From the NCBI GenBank assembly GCA_965662575.1, contig CBFIHN010000035.1, positions 1-17,386 on the forward strand: 17,386 bases of DNA. Direction: 5' to 3'. Positions 6,423 to 13,074 of this stretch are shown here, in pieces (the first letter of the stretch is position 1; each line of letters starts with the position of its first letter). The stretch is from CBFIHN01 sp965662575. GTDB taxonomy: Bacteria > Pseudomonadota > Gammaproteobacteria > Francisellales > CACEW01. The notes beneath the pieces are model-generated. The model was not told where the DNA came from. It was given only the letters and a program-made list of their open reading frames with translations, and did not search any database. Both the position numbers and the translations under genes were made by a program.

Positions 6423-7292
6423 TCAGGTGCTAGATATGGTTTTATAAAGCCTACCAAAGATTACTATACTTTGGCTTGGCCACTCTATCTCTTCATTTAA
6501 ATTATTCTGACTTATACGAGAAAATCTATCTTCTTCACCGTATTCCACCAAGACAACCTCACAACCTCCTTTTTCAAATAGCCCTATTATAAAAACATCT
6601 TGATCTATTATGGCCTCATATTCACAGCTAAAGATTAACTTATCCTCTAAATAAAATTGTGGTTCATATATCGATGATTCAACAGTCACACAAAAATCTG
6701 TTGACTCAGCATTTGCGACATATACATACTCAGTAAATCTAGAAACGCTCTTTAATAACTCTTTAAAATGAGGAACAAGGTCTATACCAATCACAGGCAC
6801 TTTTTTGTAGCAATTAGTTTCAAGTTTGCTGTAATTTAAGTCTGATCGCCCTGTTAGTTGATCAATAGTAAGTGAAAAAAATCCTGCCAGCTTAGATAAG
6901 GTTTTGAAGCTTGCCTCTGAAGATTCCTCATTGATAAGTCGATGCAAAATTGGCTGACTGACATTGGTTTTTTTAGATAAAGATGATTCAGTTTCTCGTG
7001 TTAGTAACATTAAATGTTTTAAGACACCAGATATATCCTTAGGCTGCTCAGAAAAAATGAATTGCTCAGCCCCTATAATCTCCTCATTACCAGCTAAGGC
7101 ATCAATAGAGACTCCTAGATATTTTGAAAGGTGACTCAAAACCTCCGAACTGGGTTGGGAATTCATCCCATTAAGAATCAAATCTATCTTATTAATAGGG
7201 ACTTTAGCTTTTTCAGATAAAGAATTTTTATCAACACCTGCAACTAACATGGCTAGTCGTAAAGCATCTTTAGGTAAGTAAACTGAAGACAT
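6423..7292 (-). CDS. Tandem XRE-type HTH regulator with degenerate S24/LexA-like C-terminal domain
   Basis: A 289-residue regulator. Residues 8-66 and 86-146 are two Cro/C1-type helix-turn-helix units, both ending in the characteristic LSKYLGVSIDALAG / LAGFFSLTIDQLTG segment; the second includes SLSKKTNVSQPILHRLIN. Residues 165-287 resemble the LexA/CI-type S24 fold: VPVIG, then VESSIYEPQFYLEDKLIF in place of the usual G-D-S-M-x-P motif, and a terminal IVIFGRLYKTI. The catalytic Lys expected in the strand EVVLVEY is not evident, so autocleavage seems unlikely; the domain may serve dimerisation or ligand sensing. The gene is last in the operon, one base after the methyltransferase stop. It probably controls its own operon and perhaps the leftward promoter. 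Confidence 0.8.
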   Translation of the reverse strand: MSSVYLPKDALRLAMLVAGVDKNSLSEKAKVPINKIDLILNGMNSQPSSEVLSHLSKYLGVSIDALAGNEEIIGAEQFIFSEQPKDISGVLKHLMLLTRETESSLSKKTNVSQPILHRLINEESSEASFKTLSKLAGFFSLTIDQLTGRSDLNYSKLETNCYKKVPVIGIDLVPHFKELLKSVSRFTEYVYVANAESTDFCVTVESSIYEPQFYLEDKLIFSCEYEAIIDQDVFIIGLFEKGGCEVVLVEYGEEDRFSRISQNNLNEEIEWPSQSIVIFGRLYKTISST

Positions 7293-7293
7293 C

Positions 7294-8103
7294 TCATCTC
7301 TCAGCTAATATATATACTCTGGGATACTCTATAGTAATAGCTCCTGATTCATCACACTGTTCCTTCAAGCCCTCTTTTAAAATGTGCATAAACCTTTCGT
7401 CATAACCGATTGGTTTTGGAATACTAAAATAATCTTGCAGTAAAAATGCTTTTACAGCCCCAGACCTAAAAATATTAATAGCACCATCAAGTGTTGTTTT
7501 ATTATTTTGAGTTATAATTTCACAATAGGTGACTTTAAATCCCGCATCCATAAACAGTTCAGCATATTCAGATTCAGTATCATAGTGGGTAACCGGGAAC
7601 TTATAATTAAGGTAAGCTTCTGATGTTACAGGATCTGAGGAAACGGGCTCTATTGCTCTCAAAAACTGAGGGCACCAATTATGTTTAGCCGAGCTTTGTA
7701 TTGCAGCAATGCCTTTGTCCTTTAAGCAAGAATGCATCTGAAGAATTGCTTTTTTTTGATCATAAAACCACTGAAAAGAGGAATTTGAAAAAATCAGATC
7801 ATACGCGTTGGATTCATCTATTGACTCTGCTTCACTTACAATGAACTTTACCTTTCCAGCTAAATCTGTTTTTTTCGCTAATTCAATCATATCGAAGGAT
7901 TTATCATATCCAACCATATAGTCAGGCTCGAAAAACTCATAGAGTGTTTTAGAAAGGCCGGCACTACCACAACCTACATCAGCAATGCTTGTGAATTTTC
8001 GATTCCCGGTATGATTTTTTATTTTTTCTAGTAGGATCTGTCCAGCCTGATTTTGAGATACTGCTCTTTTATCGTACTCGGCCGCATATTCTTTAAGTTT
8101 CAT
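7294..8103 (-). CDS. Class I SAM-dependent methyltransferase (Tam/BioC-like)
   Basis: A 269-residue cytosolic enzyme with a Rossmann-type methyltransferase fold. Motif I is IADVGCGSAGLS (residues 40-51), the acidic residue of strand two is in VGYDKSF (Asp67), and the post-I region YDLIFSNSSFQWF (101-113) is typical of the trans-aconitate methyltransferase and BioC groups. The C terminus GAITIEYPRVYILAER parallels the ending of Tam-type enzymes better than BioC. Those families methylate carboxyl groups of small molecules or acyl carriers; the substrate here is unknown. Its ATG overlaps the transporter's stop (ATGA) and the regulator starts one base after its stop, so all three are translationally linked. 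It is unlikely to be a DNA methyltransferase: no target-recognition domain or N6A/5mC motif is visible. Confidence 0.85.
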   Translation of the reverse strand: MKLKEYAAEYDKRAVSQNQAGQILLEKIKNHTGNRKFTSIADVGCGSAGLSKTLYEFFEPDYMVGYDKSFDMIELAKKTDLAGKVKFIVSEAESIDESNAYDLIFSNSSFQWFYDQKKAILQMHSCLKDKGIAAIQSSAKHNWCPQFLRAIEPVSSDPVTSEAYLNYKFPVTHYDTESEYAELFMDAGFKVTYCEIITQNNKTTLDGAINIFRSGAVKAFLLQDYFSIPKPIGYDERFMHILKEGLKEQCDESGAITIEYPRVYILAER

Positions 8104-9125
8104 ACAGCAATCGATTCCTTTAAATTTACTTGCCTCTTACTTTGAACGAATGATACAACAAAATAAGTAATAGGCAATGCAGCAACCTCATAGATAACTT
8201 TTAGTGTGTACTGATTAGTGATTAAATTAAGCATTTGGTCCAATGGGATTTGACCGGAAAAGAAAATTATTACCCAAATTATTGAAAATAATAATTCTGC
8301 GACCGCAGTTGAAATTATGCACCTTACCCCCAGCGAACCTAAAAAAGGAACATTATTAAATCTATTCTTGATATACATAAAAGAATAACAGTTCGTCATA
8401 TCTGCGGCTACTGAGGCAATTATCATTGCAATAACAATTCTAAATGATGTCCCAAAAATAAGATTATATGACCCAGAAAAATTCTGGGCTATAGGAGCTG
8501 GATGTATATTGATAAAAAATTCTGCAAGTAGCGCAAACATAATTTGTGCTACTATATTCATATATATTACTTTTCTTGCTAAATTTACACCAAAGCATTC
8601 TGTGATGATATCTAAAATTGCGAATGTCATTGGGAATATCAATATTCCTCCTGGCAAAACATACCCAAATAACTCTATAGCCCTTTTGGCAAAAATATTA
8701 GACAGAACTAAACTCAAAATAAAAAGAATAGATAAAAAAGTATATACCCAAACAGCTTTGTCGCTGCTAATAGCTCTATCTTGAAAAACCGACTTGGTAT
8801 CAAGTTTTTTTTGTTTTCCGGCCAGCAAGCCTATTTTAAAAGCATCTCTGCTATTAAAACTGGATAGCATTGCTTCACTTGATAGTAAATCCTCAACACC
8901 AATGACTCCTGGCACTCTCTTATACTTAAAAGTATAGTGAATTTGTAATTTCCTATCATCATTGAAACTATATCCAGTGTATTTCCTTAGGTGTGTATAC
9001 CGCATCCAAAACAAACTGGAAAAAAGGAGTGTAAAATATTTAGTAATCATTGTCTTAGCTAAAAGCTTGTATCTGATTAATATGTTAACATGGAAATATC
9101 TGTACAAATCAAACACCAATAGCAA
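8100..9125 (-). CDS. VUT/YhhQ-family (queuosine precursor-type) transporter with N-terminal extension
   Basis: Residues about 125-330 hold six membrane segments and the hallmark LDIITECFGVNLARKV (171-186) of the VUT (DUF165, YhhQ) family, inner-membrane importers of 7-deazaguanine queuosine precursors in characterised members. The second signature region reads VRCIISTAVAELLFSIIW, where YhhQ-type proteins usually have an Asp (Q-L-I-D-S); here the aligned residue is Phe, so the substrate may differ. About 110-120 residues precede the fold, far more than in YhhQ, including a soluble stretch YKRVPGVIGVEDLLSSEAML. The longest frame starts at TTG (9123-9125); ATG at 9048-9050 and 9003-9005 are alternatives, none with a strong SD. 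It leads the operon and overlaps the methyltransferase start. Base composition is AT-rich compared with the rep and conjugation genes. Confidence 0.82.
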   Translation of the reverse strand: MLLVFDLYRYFHVNILIRYKLLAKTMITKYFTLLFSSLFWMRYTHLRKYTGYSFNDDRKLQIHYTFKYKRVPGVIGVEDLLSSEAMLSSFNSRDAFKIGLLAGKQKKLDTKSVFQDRAISSDKAVWVYTFLSILFILSLVLSNIFAKRAIELFGYVLPGGILIFPMTFAILDIITECFGVNLARKVIYMNIVAQIMFALLAEFFINIHPAPIAQNFSGSYNLIFGTSFRIVIAMIIASVAADMTNCYSFMYIKNRFNNVPFLGSLGVRCIISTAVAELLFSIIWVIIFFSGQIPLDQMLNLITNQYTLKVIYEVAALPITYFVVSFVQSKRQVNLKESIAV

Positions 9126-9130
9126 ACAAC

Positions 9131-9203
9131 GACCTAATGGGTCATCCTGTCACCACAAATCTAAAAACTTATATAATCTTTACTATATCCTTTTCTGGTG
9201 ACA
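9131..9203. promoter_or_regulatory. Control region of the transporter operon with inverted repeats
   Basis: TGTCACCA (9148-9155) and TGGTGACA (9196-9203) are perfect inverted copies 40 bases apart, flanking an AT-rich stretch containing minus-strand TATATA-like and TATAGT boxes. GACC-TAATG-GGTC (9131-9143) lies next to them toward the gene. Minus-strand TTGTCA (9204-9199) is a reasonable -35, but no well-spaced -10 is convincing. The layout suggests a repressor bridging or flanking the promoter; the operon's own HTH regulator is the natural candidate. Binding is inferred. Confidence 0.4.
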
Positions 9204-9214
9204 AACGGATTGTG

Positions 9215-12200
9215 CTAACCAGCTTGTTTTGCCATAACGCCCTCCAAAGTTATATCTGGATTAATGAATTTCTGCTTGTGATAGACCTTTAGTCTCATCA
9301 TATCCAAAAGGTTAATAGAATAGATCCAATAACGCTCATCTTCCTCTCTAATGGCTGTGCGCCCTACTTTGAGTCCCAATAGCTTTTTAATGATCTTGTT
9401 AACAAAAGCGGTATCCGATAGGTGACTATCGACATTGAGATTCAGTTTAAAGGTTGCATAGCGGTGTAAAGCCTCGTTTTCTTTGATGGCGTCCCTCGCC
9501 TCTTTGGCTTCCTCTTGGGTGTAATGCCCTATTCCATTGTCAGGGTCAATTTGAAGCCTATCAAAGAGTAAACTCAAGAGCTTCACTTTGCTTTCACGCC
9601 ATTTAGCCGAGGTTTTAGCCACACCATTATTCTTGTCGTTTGTGTCGTGTTCTTTGGCTTTATCAGCGCCCTGCTTTAAGGCTTGGTAATTAGCTAGGTA
9701 TTGACAGCCATTATCCAAATAAAACTCGATATCTTTTGCGTTTAGATCTTCTGATTTCTTATTCAGATCTTTTGCGATCTCAAATCGAGTGACTTCATAA
9801 TAATCCTCTGTGTTTTGAGCACCACCTGTGTGTGTTTTCTTGTTATAGGTTTTAGCATCAATCACGTTGGCTTTTATAATGTTTTTGTTAAGTTCAATCT
9901 CCGTTAGGGTTTGGTTGATTTTATAGCGACTCTTTAAAAGGTCTTTTTCTTCTGTTTTAACGCTAATATCAATCGGTGTAATCTCAACCCCGCGAGCAAT
10001 GGCTTGAATCAATAAGAAGTTAGCCGCATGATGGCGTTGCTGATTATCTAAGGCTTTGGTTTTAGCGCACAAGGTTTCAAATCGTGCATAGTCATCATCC
10101 CCTTCAATCAGAATTTGACTGCCCTCTTGCTTGATTTTAATCTCGCCTATGGTGTGCACCTGATTTTCAGGATCAAAGGTGACTTGCCCTACCCCACCGA
10201 ATTGTTGAATGTGTTGTTGATAAGCGCCCATTAAAATGGCGGTAGCATTTTCAGATTCTTTTACAGAACTGCCCATGCGTGAGGGTAAGCTTAATTCAAA
10301 TATCTTTTGCCCTCGAACCCGATGCAACATCTGCTGAAAAACAGACGGCGCTACCGTCCCCTTATAAATCCCAAAACAGCGCTCAAAATAATCCACCTCA
10401 ATCGAGACCCCAGATTGAATGGCAGGTGATACCAATACCACCTGTGGCTGCTCTTTCTCTAAAAAAGCATTGGGATTATCTAAAAAAGCCCTTTGTTTCT
10501 CAAAATTCACATTATCTGAGTGAATCACCAAAGGCTTGAGATCTAACTCTTGCAACATCGTGCATAACAGATCTAACTGCTTTTTAGAGTCCGAGGCAAT
10601 ATAAAGCTTTTGCTTGGCTTTAGCTGCTTTTTGAATTTCACTAACTAAATACTTATGACTAAAGCTCGCATCCTTTTCTCGATAATAGCGATACTCAACG
10701 GTTTGAGTATGAGGGTTATCCCGCTCTTGTAAGGGATCACTATTTTGCACCACTAACTCACCCTGTGTGTCTAGTCGTTCTTGATCTTTCACTGGTTCAT
10801 TAAAAACCGTTTGATTCACTGCCCTACCCTGCGCTTTGTGATCAAGCATAAAGACAAAGATTTGATGCGAGTCTTTGACCACCTCTTGAATTTGATCCAA
10901 AGCAATTTGATTAAAGTCAGCATCGGCAATAAAGGTATAATCACTATGGCTAATTAACGCCGCCAGTCGAGCTTCCGTGTTCTTACGTTGATTCTCCTCA
11001 ACCGTCCCTGACGTAATGGATCTCAGCACCTGAGTATACTCATCAATAAAGAGACTTTTAGAGAATGCAAAGATATCCTGAAATTTATGAGCAATGATAG
11101 AATTGACGGTAATGGCTAAAGCATCCGGTATTAAAGAATCCCCGGTTTTGCGCAGGGTAAATGCATCATCAATATAATGAGAGCAAGCAAAGCGCTCACT
11201 GACACCTTTTGTCAAAGACTTAGTTGGGGTAATCACCACCGGAATCTCCCCACGCAATTCAGATCGCATAAATTCAGGCTGAATAAATAATTTGGTTTTA
11301 CCCACACCCATGGGTGCATTGGTGATAAAGATAGCCCGAGGATGTTCTTTTTTAATCTCTTGTACTTTGGTATGTGCCTCTTCTAAAGAGCTGATAGAGA
11401 TAACACGAGTCCCCTGCCCTTGCACACGATCAATGGATTTAGCTCTAAGGGCTTGAGCAAAGAGTCTTCTTTTAATCTTCACCCACCAACGCACAATATC
11501 TTTTTTAGAAAGGGCTGTATAAGCAATGGCTTTTTCCATTCTCTCTAAGACAACTGATTCATCCAAGCGTGCCGGATATAAAGTCGATGCCATGTGCAAA
11601 GCATAGACACAAGCCTTTTTCAGAGAGACAGAGTTATCTAAAAGCTTAAAACAGCCTATTTTCAACAAAGCGGTATCAAAACGAGTTAAAGAACTTTTTT
11701 CAGAAAAAGCAGCAAGCGCCATCTCATGGTCGATATCCACAAAATCCCACCAGTCAGAACCCGGCTCCAAATCAAAACAATCAGAAGGTAAGGCTTTAAT
11801 CTCACAATGGTATTTTAGAACACAATTGTATCCAGATAATAAACCCGCATTGCCATTCTTTTCTGATACTTTTAAATAATCATTATCAGGGCAAACGGTA
11901 AAAATCTTATTCTTAAAGCGCTCTTTAAAAAGCCCTAAAACATATTCCATATTATGATTATCTAAACCCACAATCACTGCAAAGGGTACTTTACGCCGCT
12001 GAGCACGCTCAACTAACTTATAAATCGCATCGCCTGTGGCATAGCCCTCACAAAAGTATAATCGTTTAGCACGTTCAAAGTCCCCAATCGAGATAAAGCC
12101 ACCTTTTTTCTTACCATAAATTAATTTACGCCCCGAAGCTAAAATAACCTGAAGGGCCGTAATATCACCGTCTAAGTTTTCAATGGGGAGTAGGAGCTTA

Positions 12201-12727
12201 TTGCCATCGATACGCAGGGAAGTATTATCAACAAGATGTTTTGACTTAACATAAGGATGATCGCCAATAGAAGAAAGACCGGTTTTCCAAGCTTCTAAAT
12301 GATCTAAGAATAACTGATGTCGCCGAGCGCGTTCTTTTTCTTCCCGCGCTTTACGATCGACAACTTCAGAGGCAGTGGGGCGCTTAACCGTAAATTTAGA
12401 TATGGATTTGATATTCGATTGATTTCGATAGGTATCGCGATATTCCAAGCGCAAGCTATCAAATCTAGCGATAGCACCACCACTAGCAAACGAATTAACC
12501 GTGATTTGCACACGAGGGCGCTTACCAGCATACGTATGTGAGCAGATAAATCCGATTTTAGATTTATGCTTACGCTCCACAGGCTGACAATATCGCCAGT
12601 TGGGTGAGTCATATAAATCCACAGCATCCGGTGCAATACCACCGACCTCAGCAAAGGCTGCTTCAATGTCGCCGTAAAACTCACGAATAACATCAACATG
12701 GTGACGAGTAGGGTAGGGCGCAGTCAT
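9215..12727 (-). CDS. Plasmid replication protein: Toprim primase-type domain plus SF2 helicase (CyRepA-like)
   Basis: An 1170-residue protein. Residues about 1-110 are an N-terminal domain with a C-x-H segment. Residues 222-285 form a Toprim domain (LYFCEGYATGDAIYKL with the catalytic-type Glu, and VCPDNDY with the acidic pair). Residues 468-805 form a superfamily 2 helicase: Walker A NAPMGVGKTK (470-479), Walker B IDEYTQVL (561-568), ADADF (601-605), VVLVSPAIQSGVSIEV, and the motif VI-like QMLHRVR (799-805). This combination of primase-like Toprim and origin-binding-type helicase matches the CyRepA1-type plasmid replication proteins and the herpes-type origin-binding helicases. The C-terminal 360 residues are charged and helical, with no assigned domain. 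The gene has its own repeat-containing upstream region and lies downstream of parAB, as in a replicon backbone. It is the probable initiator. Confidence 0.82.
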   Translation of the reverse strand: MTAPYPTRHHVDVIREFYGDIEAAFAEVGGIAPDAVDLYDSPNWRYCQPVERKHKSKIGFICSHTYAGKRPRVQITVNSFASGGAIARFDSLRLEYRDTYRNQSNIKSISKFTVKRPTASEVVDRKAREEKERARRHQLFLDHLEAWKTGLSSIGDHPYVKSKHLVDNTSLRIDGNKLLLPIENLDGDITALQVILASGRKLIYGKKKGGFISIGDFERAKRLYFCEGYATGDAIYKLVERAQRRKVPFAVIVGLDNHNMEYVLGLFKERFKNKIFTVCPDNDYLKVSEKNGNAGLLSGYNCVLKYHCEIKALPSDCFDLEPGSDWWDFVDIDHEMALAAFSEKSSLTRFDTALLKIGCFKLLDNSVSLKKACVYALHMASTLYPARLDESVVLERMEKAIAYTALSKKDIVRWWVKIKRRLFAQALRAKSIDRVQGQGTRVISISSLEEAHTKVQEIKKEHPRAIFITNAPMGVGKTKLFIQPEFMRSELRGEIPVVITPTKSLTKGVSERFACSHYIDDAFTLRKTGDSLIPDALAITVNSIIAHKFQDIFAFSKSLFIDEYTQVLRSITSGTVEENQRKNTEARLAALISHSDYTFIADADFNQIALDQIQEVVKDSHQIFVFMLDHKAQGRAVNQTVFNEPVKDQERLDTQGELVVQNSDPLQERDNPHTQTVEYRYYREKDASFSHKYLVSEIQKAAKAKQKLYIASDSKKQLDLLCTMLQELDLKPLVIHSDNVNFEKQRAFLDNPNAFLEKEQPQVVLVSPAIQSGVSIEVDYFERCFGIYKGTVAPSVFQQMLHRVRGQKIFELSLPSRMGSSVKESENATAILMGAYQQHIQQFGGVGQVTFDPENQVHTIGEIKIKQEGSQILIEGDDDYARFETLCAKTKALDNQQRHHAANFLLIQAIARGVEITPIDISVKTEEKDLLKSRYKINQTLTEIELNKNIIKANVIDAKTYNKKTHTGGAQNTEDYYEVTRFEIAKDLNKKSEDLNAKDIEFYLDNGCQYLANYQALKQGADKAKEHDTNDKNNGVAKTSAKWRESKVKLLSLLFDRLQIDPDNGIGHYTQEEAKEARDAIKENEALHRYATFKLNLNVDSHLSDTAFVNKIIKKLLGLKVGRTAIREEDERYWIYSINLLDMMRLKVYHKQKFINPDITLEGVMAKQAG

Positions 12728-12769
12728 GATAGCACCCCGCAGATATTATCTTGCTGATAGCTTCGAGCT

Positions 12770-12798
12770 ATTATAGTAATAGCTTTGTGCATATAGCG
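12770..12798 (-). promoter_or_regulatory. Candidate rep promoter
   Basis: The minus strand has a perfect TATAAT (12775-12770). A start near 12763 would give a 36-base leader to the rep ATG (12725-12727). The -35 region at 17 bases (CGCTAT, 12798-12793) is poor. The -10 overlaps the repeat at 12757-12771 and the -35 lies in the repeat at 12793-12807, so a protein binding these repeats would block this promoter. That suggests autorepression by Rep, by inference. Confidence 0.42.
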
Positions 12799-12852
12799 TT
12801 GAGCTATATATTCCCTGCTAAAAAAGCACAATACCCAAGCAGGGAGAAAAGC

Positions 12853-12912
12853 ATGAATAGTCACGTCATTCTCCTAAAGTTTGACTTTAGGCCACAAATA
12901 GACTACTATTAA
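12853..12912 (+). CDS. Possible 19-codon leader peptide
   Basis: An ATG at 12853-12855 follows AGGGAG by about six bases, a strong Shine-Dalgarno sequence, and runs 19 codons to TAA. The SD lies inside the stem TCCCTGCT/AGCAGGGA, so a longer transcript could hide it. The peptide (MNSHVILLKFDF...) is not a membrane helix and matches no toxin known to me. It may be a regulatory leader or chance; a good SD in front of a short frame is the only evidence. Confidence 0.22.
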   Translation: MNSHVILLKFDFRPQIDYY

Positions 12913-12984
12913 TTTGAAATATCAGTATGTAGAAGTTGATCTACATATAGCTTGTCTATTTATAGCTTCTTCTATGTATTGTTA

Positions 12985-13012
12985 GCCTCGGTTGCACCCG
13001 GGGCTTTTTTTT
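12985..13012 (+). terminator. Plus-strand intrinsic terminator
   Basis: GCCTCGG (12985-12991) pairs with CCGGGGC (12998-13004) across the loop TTGCAC, with one G-T pair, followed immediately by eight T (13005-13012). This is a textbook rho-independent terminator for plus-strand transcription, yet no ordinary plus-strand gene ends here. Its existence is the main argument for a plus-strand RNA in this spacer. Confidence 0.65.
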
Positions 13013-13062
13013 GTCCCCGCGGGGACAAAATTACCTATTTAATTTGTCTCCGCGGGGACAAA
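13009..13062. promoter_or_regulatory. Twin palindromes GTCCCCGCGGGGAC, candidate parS (ParB sites)
   Basis: GTCCCCGCGGGGAC (13013-13026) is a perfect 14-base palindrome, extended by TTTT and AAAA to 22 bases. A second copy with one change (GTCTCCGCGGGGAC, 13046-13059) starts exactly 33 bases later, about three helical turns, and is also flanked by TTT and AAA. They lie 13-66 bases beyond the parB stop. Palindromic tandem sites beside parAB are the usual form of a plasmid centromere. The GC-rich cores stand out sharply in AT-rich DNA. ParB binding is inferred. Confidence 0.55.
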
Positions 13063-13074
13063 AAGCTTTACATT

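Larger units (their letters stand above)
12757..12975. repeat. Iteron-like ATAGCTT repeats, candidate replication origin
   Basis: Related elements in the same orientation: ATAGCTTCGAGCTAT (12757-12771), ATAGCTTTGTGCATA (12779-12793), ATAGCGTTGAGCTAT (12793-12807), ATAGCTTGTCTAT (12947-12959) and ATAGCTTCTTCTAT (12962-12975). The first and third are near-identical 15-mers and each is itself a partial palindrome. The cluster lies directly upstream of rep in an AT-rich region, where an iteron origin and autoregulatory Rep sites are expected. Spacings are irregular (22, 14, 154, 15), so this is a candidate, not a proven oriV. Confidence 0.45.
12812..13012 (+). ncRNA. Possible structured plus-strand RNA opposite the rep leader
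   Basis: Four successive hairpins end in a convincing plus-strand intrinsic terminator. Stems are TCCCTGCT/AGCAGGGA (12812-12819 with 12838-12845), CCTAAAGT/ACTTTAGG (12873-12880 with 12884-12891), TATGTAGA/TCTACATA (12926-12933 with 12940-12947), then the terminator stem at 12985-13004 and eight T. An RNA read here would be antisense to any rep transcript coming from parB. A possible -10 is TATATT (12807-12812), with a weak TTGTGC 16 bases before it; if used, the RNA would begin near 12819 and lose most of the first stem. Small antisense RNAs in rep leaders commonly control plasmid copy number; whether this is one is inference. Confidence 0.38.

Noticed and set aside
7294..8103. Methyltransferase as part of a restriction-modification system
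   Set aside because: No nuclease neighbour, no DNA-methyltransferase catalytic motif or target-recognition domain; the sequence fits small-molecule methyltransferases.
8509..8784. Plus-strand open frame opposite the transporter
   Set aside because: Shadow of an AT-rich membrane-protein gene; no motif or ribosome site.
12317..12541. Plus-strand open frame opposite rep
   Set aside because: Lies inside the well-supported rep gene, without SD or recognisable protein features; the same holds for frames at 10279-10539 and 12304-12699.
12853..12912. Short plus-strand frame as a type I toxin
   Set aside because: The 19-residue peptide is not a membrane helix and resembles no toxin family; kept only as a possible leader peptide.
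13009..13062. GC-rich repeats reminiscent of CRISPR repeat cores
   Set aside because: Only two copies, separated by 19 bases between 14-base cores, with no further units or cas genes; a partition site explains them better.
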